Part shown: piece by piece, positions 53,571 through 60,788 of the stretch
Position numbering within the stretch: position 1 is the stretch's first letter
How the letters are laid out: every line of letters begins with the position of its first letter
Source of the DNA: Bacillota bacterium
GTDB taxonomy: Bacteria; Bacillota; Clostridia; Oscillospirales; Ruminococcaceae
Reading direction: 5' to 3'
Assembly (NCBI GenBank): GCA_023388515.1
Contig: JAEWGD010000005.1
Location: forward strand, 26,259 to 90,258
DNA length: 64,000 nt
The notes under the pieces: model-generated
Databases searched by the model: none
Seen by the model: the letters and a program-made list of their open reading frames with translations, nothing else
Told to the model about the DNA's origin: nothing
Translations under genes and position numbers: made by a program

Positions 53571-54098
53571 ATGTATGCTATTAATGACTATGTTGTATAT
53601 GGTAAGAACGGGGTATGTAAAATAATTGATATTCGCAAGGAGAAATTTGGTGGTGCTGAAGAACAAATGTACTGCGTGCTTGAACCTGTACACTCAGGAA
53701 AGTCTACTATATACACACCTATTAATAGAAACTTAGATAAGTTTAGAGAAGTTATGTCTTATGAAGAAGTACATGATTTGATACAGACTATGCCTGATAA
53801 AGAAATCATTTGGATAGAAGATTTCCAAGTTAGAAATGAACGTTATAATGAAATCTTAAAAGAAGGAGATCCAAAACATCTTGTAGGGTTGATTAAGACT
53901 CTGCATTTTCATCATAAAGATTTGGCAACAAAAGGGAAGAAGATGCGTATGACAGATGACAAAATTATGCGTGAATCCGAAAAACTTTTATATGACGAAC
54001 TTGCATATGTGCTTGAAATAAAGCCAGACGAGGTTCTTCCGTTTATAGTGGGTGAATTGGAATTAGTTGATAAAACGGTTAACTCTACTGAAGCTTAA
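53571..54098 (+). CDS. CarD/CdnL-family RNA polymerase-binding regulator
   Basis: A 175-residue protein from ATG 53571, set by AAGGAGG 11 nt upstream. An open start at 53550 would cover that RBS. Residues 1-65 are the CarD/TRCF RNA polymerase-interacting domain (YAINDYVVYGKNGVCKIIDI, VLEPVHSGKSTIYTP); the rest is a helical DNA-contact domain. Such factors stabilise open promoter complexes at many genes. Confidence 0.9.
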   Translation: MYAINDYVVYGKNGVCKIIDIRKEKFGGAEEQMYCVLEPVHSGKSTIYTPINRNLDKFREVMSYEEVHDLIQTMPDKEIIWIEDFQVRNERYNEILKEGDPKHLVGLIKTLHFHHKDLATKGKKMRMTDDKIMRESEKLLYDELAYVLEIKPDEVLPFIVGELELVDKTVNSTEA

Positions 54099-54110
54099 AA
54101 GTAATAATGT

Positions 54111-54148
54111 TAGGAATAGGGATTAATCTCTGTTCCTATTTTTTTTTA
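54111..54148 (+). terminator. Terminator after carD
   Basis: TAGGAATAGGGATTA pairs with TAATCTCTGTTCCTA, with one bulge, followed by T9. Confidence 0.88.
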
Positions 54149-54233
54149 TCTAAAACATTATGTTTATGTGTAGCAATTTATATGTAAATATGATAGAATA
54201 TATTATAATGAATATTAAATTGAGGTTGCTTAT

Positions 54234-55685
54234 ATGATGTTGTATGCTATTATTACTATAATTTCTATATTATTGATTTTATTTGGAATTGCTATAATCA
54301 ATGCAATTCGACTGAAAAAAGATTATGTTGATGGAAAGTCCTATGACATGGAAAATGACGGTATTTCACCTGATAAACACGCTAAAAACTTATCAGAAAT
54401 GATACAAATTCCCTCTGTTAGCGTTAGGGGGAATACAGACTTGACATATATTTACAAAATGCATGAAAAACTAGAGGAGCTTTATCCTCTTATTCACTCA
54501 AAGCTTGAAAAGGTGAATATTGACGGGGCATTGCTTTATAAATGGAAAGGCAAAAACCCCGATAGACTACCGATTTTGCTAATGTCACATCATGATGTGG
54601 TTGAGGCAACTGGCGACTGGAAATACCCTGCTTTTTCTGGAGAAATCGCTAAAGGGAAAATTTGGGGCAGAGGAACTATTGACACAAAGGGTGCGTTGTG
54701 TGCCATACTTGAAAGCGTTGAATATCTACTTTCAACAGATTTTATTCCGTCATGTGATGTCTATATCGCATCTTCCTGTAATGAGGAAATAACGGGAGAT
54801 GGTGCTGTTAAAACTGTTGATTATCTATATAAAAAAGGAATAAAACTTGACTTGGTAATGGACGAGGGTGGCTCAGTGATGAGGCATATGCTTGGTAGCG
54901 ATACCCAAACTGCTATGGTTGGAATATTTGAAAAAGGTAGGGCAAATGTTAAGTTTATCGCTAATTCTCATGGCGGACACGCAAGTATTCCGTTCAGAAA
55001 TAACCCTTTCGCAAGGCTTGCAAGGCTAATTAACAAGCTGGAAAATCGCCCGCCATTCAAGAGAAAAATCACTGCTCCTGTTAAACGAATGTACAAGGAA
55101 ATGGTTCCATATATGCCGTTTAAATATCGGCTTGTTCTCGGCAATATTTGGCTGTTCGGTTGGATTTTACCTCTTATGATGTCGAAAATGGGAGGGCAAG
55201 CGAATGCTCTTGTTTCGACAACCTGTGTATTTACGCAAGCTGAGGGAAGTAACGGTGCAAACGTGATACCAGAGGAGGCAAGCGTTACTGCAAATATGCG
55301 TTTTATGATACATGAACCACTTGAGCCTTCGCTAAAAAAGGTGTTGAAGATTGCACAAAAGAATGATATTTGGATGGAAATGATTTCGGGCTATGATATT
55401 TCACCTGTCGCTGATATGGATACATATGCGTATCGACAGGTTTTGGAGCAGATAAAGGGGACGTTTGGGGAAATACCCGTGATTCCGTATGTTATGCTTG
55501 CTGGAACGGACGCTAGGCATTATACGAAGATATGCGATTGCGTGTTGAGGTTTGTGCCGTTGACCATGACTGACGCACAGATGAAGTCGGCTCATGCTGT
55601 GAATGAGAATTTAGATGTTGCGTCATTGGCGAGGGCAGTTAATTATTATGTAGATTTCATTCGCCAATATGATAACGCTCCGTAG
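54234..55685 (+). CDS. M20 family metallopeptidase, membrane-anchored
   Basis: A 483-residue protein with an N-terminal membrane helix (IITIISILLILFGIAIINAI) and an M20 zinc peptidase domain. Metal and catalytic motifs are SHHDVV, GRGTIDTKGA and SCNEEITGDG; a later HGGHAS-type segment (NSHGGHASIPF) belongs to the dimerisation domain. Resembles carboxypeptidase PS-like M20 enzymes. The substrate is unknown. RBS TGAGG; two adjacent ATGs are possible starts. Confidence 0.9.
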   Translation: MMLYAIITIISILLILFGIAIINAIRLKKDYVDGKSYDMENDGISPDKHAKNLSEMIQIPSVSVRGNTDLTYIYKMHEKLEELYPLIHSKLEKVNIDGALLYKWKGKNPDRLPILLMSHHDVVEATGDWKYPAFSGEIAKGKIWGRGTIDTKGALCAILESVEYLLSTDFIPSCDVYIASSCNEEITGDGAVKTVDYLYKKGIKLDLVMDEGGSVMRHMLGSDTQTAMVGIFEKGRANVKFIANSHGGHASIPFRNNPFARLARLINKLENRPPFKRKITAPVKRMYKEMVPYMPFKYRLVLGNIWLFGWILPLMMSKMGGQANALVSTTCVFTQAEGSNGANVIPEEASVTANMRFMIHEPLEPSLKKVLKIAQKNDIWMEMISGYDISPVADMDTYAYRQVLEQIKGTFGEIPVIPYVMLAGTDARHYTKICDCVLRFVPLTMTDAQMKSAHAVNENLDVASLARAVNYYVDFIRQYDNAP

Positions 55686-55689
55686 CCGC

Positions 55690-56030
55690 TAGGCTAGACA
55701 CTCAATTGCCGTTTGGCTAGTTTGGTTCTTATTTACTTTGTTGTAATTGAATATGCTTTTTTTTGTTGGATTTAGTGGAGGGGTTGTTCTTGTCTACCTT
55801 GATTGGTTTTAATATACCTTCCGTTTGTTAGCTTTAGTTTGGGGTGTTCATTTCTTTGTGCGTACAAAGAAATGAACACCCCCCCCATTTAAATTTAACC
55901 ATAGGGTGAATAGTAATCATAATTTACTAAAATAAACAAGAAAAAGTATTTTCAATGATAACAAGGTGAATAAGAACAACACCACCAATAGCAATACAAA
56001 GCATATTCAATGACATCAAAACAAAAAACA
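55690..56030. repeat. Palindromic short form of the intergenic repeat
   Basis: Left half in forward orientation (TTGTTGTAATTGAATATGC, CCTTCCGTTTGTTAG) and right half as its inverse (TAAAATAAACAAG, TATTTTCAATGATAACAAGG). The centre is a perfect palindrome with 19-bp arms, GGGGTGTTCATTTCTTTGT (55841-55859) and its complement (55864-55882). The region after the core seen in full copies is absent. It lies just before the ylxM promoter and fills the 450-bp gap. Confidence 0.8.
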
Positions 56031-56068
56031 ACACTGCACTAAATCGCAAAAAAAAATATAAAAACCTA

Positions 56069-56097
56069 TTGACAAATGTGAAACTATGATTTATAAT
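56069..56097 (+). promoter_or_regulatory. Consensus promoter of the ylxM-ffh operon
   Basis: TTGACA (56069-56074) and TATAAT (56092-56097) at 17-bp spacing match the vegetative consensus perfectly, 36 bp upstream of ylxM. Confidence 0.92.
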
Positions 56098-56132
56098 AGG
56101 TGTAAAGCTTTTGTGCTTTACAGGAGGTATCT

Positions 56133-56498
56133 ATGAGTAAGGAGTTTAAAATAGCCATTCTTATGGACATCTACGGAAATATGCTTACCGATAAACAACG
56201 TGAGGTTATGGAACTCTACTACTACGAGGACTTCTCTTTGTCCGAAATAGCCGAACATGAAAAAATAACCAGACAAGGCGTTCACGATAGCATTAAGCGT
56301 GCTGAACAAACGCTGTCAGATTTAGAACAAAAGCTGTGCGTTGCAGAAAAGCTTATGAAATATAGAAAGCTTTTCAAGAAGATAAATAACCATGCACAAA
56401 ATATAAATGACTTGAGTACTTCTCTTGGGCATAGCGAAAACATTAAGCTTTCCTCTGAGATTTTGAAACTTGTCAAACAAGGTGAAGATGTTTTATAA
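56133..56498 (+). CDS. ylxM: YlxM family HTH protein, SRP accessory
   Basis: A 121-residue protein with a sigma-70 region 4-like helix-turn-helix (LTDKQREVMELYYYEDFSLS, then EHEKITRQGVHDSIKRAE) and a helical C-terminus. YlxM is typically encoded just before ffh and modulates the signal recognition particle in some Firmicutes and streptococci. RBS AGGAGG. ffh follows after 72 bp. Confidence 0.93.
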   Translation: MSKEFKIAILMDIYGNMLTDKQREVMELYYYEDFSLSEIAEHEKITRQGVHDSIKRAEQTLSDLEQKLCVAEKLMKYRKLFKKINNHAQNINDLSTSLGHSENIKLSSEILKLVKQGEDVL

Positions 56499-56570
56499 AT
56501 TGTAACAACATATATTTATTTTTAACATTAATAACTATTTTATACAAAGCTTTATCAAGGGGGTAGTTTT

Positions 56571-57935
56571 ATGGCTTTTGAAGGTCTTTCTGAAAAATTA
56601 AACGGAGTCTTTAAGCGACTTAAATCACGTGGTAAACTTAATGAGTCCGATGTTAAAGAGGCTATGCGTGAAGTTAGGCTTGCTCTTCTAGAGGCTGACG
56701 TTAGCTATAAGGTTGTTAAAGACTTTGTTGCAAAGGTGTCCGAAAGGTCTGTTGGAGAGGAAGTTTTGTCAAGTCTTACTCCAGCACAACAAGTAATTAA
56801 AATCGTAAATGAAGAACTTTGTTCACTTATGGGCGAATCAAATTCAAAAATAAATATGCCATCAAAGCCACCTTGTATTATTATGATGTGTGGACTTCAG
56901 GGATCAGGTAAAACAACTCATGCGGCAAAACTTGCTAAACATTTCAAGAAACAGGGGAATAGACCTATGCTTGTTGCTTGTGATATTTACCGACCAGCAG
57001 CGATTAATCAGCTAAAGGTAGTTGGTGAAAGGGCTGATGTTAAGGTTTTTGAGATGGGGCAGATTAATCCTGTTTCAATAGCGACACAGGCTGTAAAATA
57101 TGCTAAGGATTATGGGCATGATATTGTTATTATTGATACGGCAGGTCGTTTGCATATAGATGAAGAGCTTATGAATGAGCTGAAAGATATTAAGGCTAAA
57201 ACAGAGCCGAGTGAGATTATGCTTGTTGTTGACGCTATGACAGGACAGGACGCTGTTAACGTTGCTAAGTCGTTTGATGAGGCTTTGGGGATTGACAGTG
57301 TGCTAATGTCAAAGCTTGATTCTGATACAAGAGGCGGTGCGGCGTTGTCTGTACTTGCTGTTACTGGTAAGCCGATTAAGTTTGTTGGAACGGGTGAAAA
57401 GCTTGATGATTTTGAGCAGTTCCATCCTGAACGTATGGCGTCAAGAATTCTTGGAATGGGTGACGTACTAAGCCTTATCGAAAGAGCTGAAACAGCGATT
57501 AATAAAAATGATGCTGAAAGGCTTACAAAAAAGCTTGAGCAGAACAGCTTTGATATGAATGATTTGCTTGACCAGATGAAGCAGATTCAAAAGATGGGTT
57601 CGCTTAAACAGATTGTTTCGATGTTGCCTGGAGTTGGCGATAAAATAAATGATGTAGATATTGATGATAAGCAAATGCTTAGGATACAGGCGATAATTAC
57701 TTCTATGACAACGGCTGAAAGGGAAAAGCCATCTATTATAAATCCACAACGTAAGCGTAGGATTGCTACGGGAAGTGGAACTAAGGTTGAGGATGTAAAC
57801 AGGCTGTTAAAGCAGTTTGAGCAGATGCAAAAGCTTATGAAGAAGTTTGGTGGAAAAGGCAAAAAGGGTAAGATGTCTAAAAAGCGTCTTGCAGGCATGA
57901 ATTTTGACGGAAGTGGTGGATTTCCACCGATGTAG
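56571..57935 (+). CDS. ffh: Signal recognition particle protein Ffh
   Basis: SRP GTPase of 454 residues. N domain (1-100), G domain with P-loop GLQGSGKTT (108-116), DIYRPAAINQL, DTAGRLHID and MSKLDSDTRGG, then a Met-rich M domain (FDMNDLLDQMKQIQKMG) ending in a Gly/Lys-rich tail. It binds signal peptides and 4.5S RNA to target membrane proteins. RBS AGGGGG. Confidence 0.97.
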   Translation: MAFEGLSEKLNGVFKRLKSRGKLNESDVKEAMREVRLALLEADVSYKVVKDFVAKVSERSVGEEVLSSLTPAQQVIKIVNEELCSLMGESNSKINMPSKPPCIIMMCGLQGSGKTTHAAKLAKHFKKQGNRPMLVACDIYRPAAINQLKVVGERADVKVFEMGQINPVSIATQAVKYAKDYGHDIVIIDTAGRLHIDEELMNELKDIKAKTEPSEIMLVVDAMTGQDAVNVAKSFDEALGIDSVLMSKLDSDTRGGAALSVLAVTGKPIKFVGTGEKLDDFEQFHPERMASRILGMGDVLSLIERAETAINKNDAERLTKKLEQNSFDMNDLLDQMKQIQKMGSLKQIVSMLPGVGDKINDVDIDDKQMLRIQAIITSMTTAEREKPSIINPQRKRRIATGSGTKVEDVNRLLKQFEQMQKLMKKFGGKGKKGKMSKKRLAGMNFDGSGGFPPM

Positions 57936-57964
57936 TGCAAAATATTTTGTGACGGAGTGATACT

Positions 57965-58219
57965 ATGGAAATGATTATGTTGACAAAAAAAGCTGCTGAA
58001 ACACCAGATAGAAGTGTGTTTTATGTAATGTTTATTTTCGTAGGAATATTTTCAGTTGTAGCTGCTATTTGCAATTGGGATTGGTATTTTAACGGTAGAA
58101 GAGCAAGAACGATGTGCAAAATGTTTGGAAGAACAGCTACACGAGTAATACAAGTGATATTAGGGTTGGTTATTATTTCCATGTCAGTATATGCGTTAAT
58201 TAGTCCTAATGTACAATAA
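57965..58219 (+). CDS. Imm17-like small membrane protein between ffh and rpsP
   Basis: An 84-residue protein with two membrane helices (VFYVMFIFVGIFSVVAAI and VIQVILGLVIISMSVYAL) flanking NWDWYFNGRRARTMCKMFGR, a pattern that resembles the immunity protein 17 family (NWDWFF...GRxGAR). GGAG lies upstream of ATG; rpsP follows after 57 bp. Such genes are usually in accessory loci, so its place between housekeeping genes is unusual. Function unproven. Confidence 0.55.
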   Translation: MEMIMLTKKAAETPDRSVFYVMFIFVGIFSVVAAICNWDWYFNGRRARTMCKMFGRTATRVIQVILGLVIISMSVYALISPNVQ

Positions 58220-58276
58220 GTTAAGGTTTTACCCGTAAGGTTAAAATAGATATTAAGTTCGTGGAGGTGAATATAT

Positions 58277-58519
58277 ATGGCAGTTAAAATCAGATTGAAA
58301 AGACTGGGTGCAAAGAAAGCTCCGTTTTATCGTATAGTTGTTGCTGATTCAAAGAGCCCTAGAGATGGTAAGTTTATAGAAGAAATTGGTTACTATGACC
58401 CAACTAAAGAGCCATCAGTTATCAATGTAGACGCAGAAAAGGCTAAGAAATGGCTATCTACTGGTGCTCAGCCAACAGAAACTGTAAAGAGGATTCTTAA
58501 AATTGGCGGTGTAATCTAG
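58277..58519 (+). CDS. rpsP: 30S ribosomal protein S16
   Basis: An 80-residue S16 protein; MAVKIRLKRLGAKKAPFYRI and VVADSKSPRDGKFIEEIGYYDP are diagnostic. RBS GGAGG. It sits between the Imm17-like gene and khpA, the usual ffh-rpsP-khpA order. Confidence 0.98.
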   Translation: MAVKIRLKRLGAKKAPFYRIVVADSKSPRDGKFIEEIGYYDPTKEPSVINVDAEKAKKWLSTGAQPTETVKRILKIGGVI

Positions 58520-58612
58520 TTTATTTGAGCAGTGTTATGTAGGGTGATTGAATTAAGGCTTGCCTTTAATTCCCCCTACTTTTACTCATTACCTTTATGG
58601 AGGTTAATTATT

Positions 58613-58852
58613 ATGAAAGAACTACTATATTCAATTATAGAGGGACTTGTTGAGAATAAAGCTGATATTTGTATCACTGAGGACGCTCCTAATGAGGAGG
58701 GTATTGTTGTCATTCATTTGAATGTTGCTAAAGAGGATATGGGTAGAGTTATCGGAAAACAGGGAAGAATAGCTAAGGCTATGCGTACTATTATGCGTGC
58801 TGGAGCAGCAAGAAAAGACCTCAAGGTTATGGTTGAAATTGAGGAAGCATAG
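58613..58852 (+). CDS. khpA: KH-domain RNA-binding protein KhpA
   Basis: A 79-residue KH protein from ATG 58613 (GGAGG 11 nt upstream); an open extension to 58532 lacks an RBS. The KH GxxG loop is in VIGKQGRIAKAMRTIM. KhpA usually follows rpsP and acts with KhpB in RNA binding linked to cell-size control in streptococci. Confidence 0.94.
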   Translation: MKELLYSIIEGLVENKADICITEDAPNEEGIVVIHLNVAKEDMGRVIGKQGRIAKAMRTIMRAGAARKDLKVMVEIEEA

Positions 58853-58929
58853 TTTGAGTGGTAAAAAAATGAGCAATGTTTGGAGGTATTTATGATAATG
58901 CTTTCAAATATGGCGATAAAGAGTGAATG

Positions 58930-58965
58930 AACAAGGTATCACTGCTTAGGTGACGCCTTGTTTTA
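58930..58965 (+). terminator. Terminator after khpA
   Basis: AACAAGG-TCAC pairs with GTGA-CCTTGTT with small bulges, followed by TTATG. A 12-codon frame with a good RBS (58891-58929) precedes it but is too short to call. Confidence 0.7.
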
Positions 58966-59082
58966 TGTGACTGGGCTTTAATTTTGTAGAAAATATAATT
59001 TTTGTAAATTAATGCACTGGATGAAAAAATGCATAAAAGGTATTGCATTTTGTGTACGGATATGATATAATATTAAAGGTAT

Positions 59083-59157
59083 GCTTCCGTAGTTAAACGG
59101 ATATAACAGTCCCCTCCTAAGGGACAGATGTGGGTTCGATTCCCGCCGGGAGTACCA
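59083..59157 (+). tRNA. tRNA-Arg(CCT), CCA encoded
   Basis: The cloverleaf folds with a 7-bp acceptor stem (GCTTCCG / CGGGAGT, two G-U pairs), D arm GTTAAACGGATATAAC, anticodon stem GTCCC / GGGAC with loop CTCCTAA (anticodon CCT, codon AGG) and T arm GTGGGTTCGATTCCCGC. Discriminator A and CCA are encoded (59154-59157). It lies alone between khpA and trkA. Confidence 0.95.
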
Positions 59158-59226
59158 ATTAAAAACCGTTCGATTTAGGGGATGTTTACTTTGCATCCTC
59201 TGTTAAATTTATTTAGTAATGTAACT

Positions 59227-59266
59227 AGGATGAGCTTCGTATTTAACGAGGCTCATCCTAAAAAAA
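59227..59266 (+). terminator. Terminator-like hairpin after tRNA-Arg
   Basis: AGGATGAGC pairs with GCTCATCCT around TTCGTATTTAACGAG, in which TTCGT and ACGAG also pair; A-run follows on the plus strand, T-run upstream on the minus. It probably separates the tRNA and trkA units. Confidence 0.6.
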
Positions 59267-59405
59267 TATTATATCAATTCTCAATGTGATGCCTGATAAA
59301 AAATTATTTTAAATAAGCCTTTTCTTTTTTGATTAATAGTAGTATAATAATACTGAATGTATGATTATATAAATATTAAGAATGATAATTCTTATGGAGG
59401 ATGCA

Positions 59406-60023
59406 ATGAATATACTTATTGTGGGTTGTAGTAAGGTTGGCTCAGGGCTTGCAGAGATATTGGATAGTGAGGGGCAAGATGTTTCAGTAGTGGATAGGTA
59501 TGATGAAATGTTTGATGTTTTCTCTGATGAATTCGGTGGATTTACTATAAGTGGAGTGCCGATTGACCAAGATGTTCTAAAGCATGCAGGGATTGAAGAT
59601 GCAGATGTTGTTATTGCACTTACAAAAGAGGACAATGTTAATATTATGGTTGCACAGCTTGCGAAGGAAATTTTCAAAGTACCTCGTGTTCTTGTTAGGA
59701 TTTTTGATCCAAGTAGAGGCGAAATTTATTCACATTTTGGATTAAAGACAGTATGCCCAACTAATATGACAATAGCAGCACTTAGAGCAGCTTTATATGA
59801 GAGTGATACTATAAGAAATTTAAAGCTAGGCTCACATACTGTTACGTTTAATACTATGGACATACCAAAGGAATATATTGGTGAGAGAGTGAGTAACATT
59901 ATTTTTGAGGAGAATGAGATACTTTATGCAATAGAAAGGGACGGCAGATTAATTCTTGTTGGACTATCTAATGTGGAATTTCAAAAAGGTGATAAGCTTG
60001 TTTTTTCTAAGGTAATTGATTAA
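59406..60023 (+). CDS. TrkA-family potassium uptake regulator, first copy
   Basis: A 205-residue RCK protein from ATG 59406 (GGAGG upstream; an open extension to 59382 is unlikely). TrkA_N nucleotide domain (ILIVGCSKVGSGLAEIL, with Gly-x-Ser-x-x-Gly in place of the classic GxGxxG, then DEFGGFTISGVPID) and a C-terminal TrkA_C domain (EYIGERVSNIIFEEN). It would gate a Trk/Ktr potassium channel whose membrane subunit is not in the window. Followed 47 bp later by a second TrkA. Confidence 0.9.
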   Translation: MNILIVGCSKVGSGLAEILDSEGQDVSVVDRYDEMFDVFSDEFGGFTISGVPIDQDVLKHAGIEDADVVIALTKEDNVNIMVAQLAKEIFKVPRVLVRIFDPSRGEIYSHFGLKTVCPTNMTIAALRAALYESDTIRNLKLGSHTVTFNTMDIPKEYIGERVSNIIFEENEILYAIERDGRLILVGLSNVEFQKGDKLVFSKVID

Positions 60024-60070
60024 GTGTATAAAAAAATAAATAATAATTGTTTTTATAGAAAGGCATTATA

Positions 60071-60733
60071 ATGAAAGTTATTATAGTTGGCGGAGGTAGG
60101 GTTGGTTATTATTTAGCAAAGGCACTTATTGAGCATGGGCATGAGCCTGCTTTGGTGGAGATAGAGAGGAAGACATGTGAATATCTTGCTAATGAGTTTG
60201 ATATAACTGTTGTTTTAGGCGATGGAACACAGTCTGAAACGCTGAAAAGTGCAGGAGCAAGCAGGGCAGACGCTATAATTTCAGTTACTGGTAAAGATGA
60301 AGATAATCTTATATGCTGTCAGCTTGCAAAGAGAATTTTTAATGTTAAGAAAGTTATTGCAAAGGCTAATAATCCTAAAAATGCAATGGCTATGAAAAAG
60401 CTGGGCGTTGACCATGTTATAAATAATATTGATAATATTGCTGTGCTGATAGAAAGAGAAGTTATTACGTCAAAGATAAAGCAGTTGATTACTTTAAATG
60501 AAGGCGAAATTTGTATTTCAGAGGTTCATATTCCTGAAAACTATGTTCTTGATGGAATAATGCTAAAGGATATTAAATTTAGCAGTTTGTTTAATATTGT
60601 GTTAATTACAAGAGGAGAGCATACAATAATACCACGAGGACATTCTGTTCTAAAAAGTGGTGATAAACTTCTTGTTATTATGGAAAATGATGCGGATAAA
60701 GAGCTTATGACAGCGTTAAAGATAAAAAAATAG
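60071..60733 (+). CDS. TrkA-family potassium uptake regulator, second copy
   Basis: A 220-residue RCK protein with an intact nucleotide motif VGGGRVGYYLAKAL and Glu at the end of strand two (LVEIERK), then NLICCQLAKRIFNVKKVIAK and a TrkA_C domain (LDGIMLKDIKFSSLFNI). Paired single-RCK TrkA proteins next to each other are common in Clostridia and may form heteromers. RBS AAAGG. Confidence 0.93.
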   Translation: MKVIIVGGGRVGYYLAKALIEHGHEPALVEIERKTCEYLANEFDITVVLGDGTQSETLKSAGASRADAIISVTGKDEDNLICCQLAKRIFNVKKVIAKANNPKNAMAMKKLGVDHVINNIDNIAVLIEREVITSKIKQLITLNEGEICISEVHIPENYVLDGIMLKDIKFSSLFNIVLITRGEHTIIPRGHSVLKSGDKLLVIMENDADKELMTALKIKK

Positions 60734-60788
60734 ACATAACATATGTAATAAAAGGGTACTGATAAACACCGAAACTCATGGAGGTCTA

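Noticed and set aside
58891..58929. 12-codon frame with GGAGG before the khpA terminator
   Set aside because: Could be a leader peptide, but no regulated gene follows directly and length gives no statistical support.
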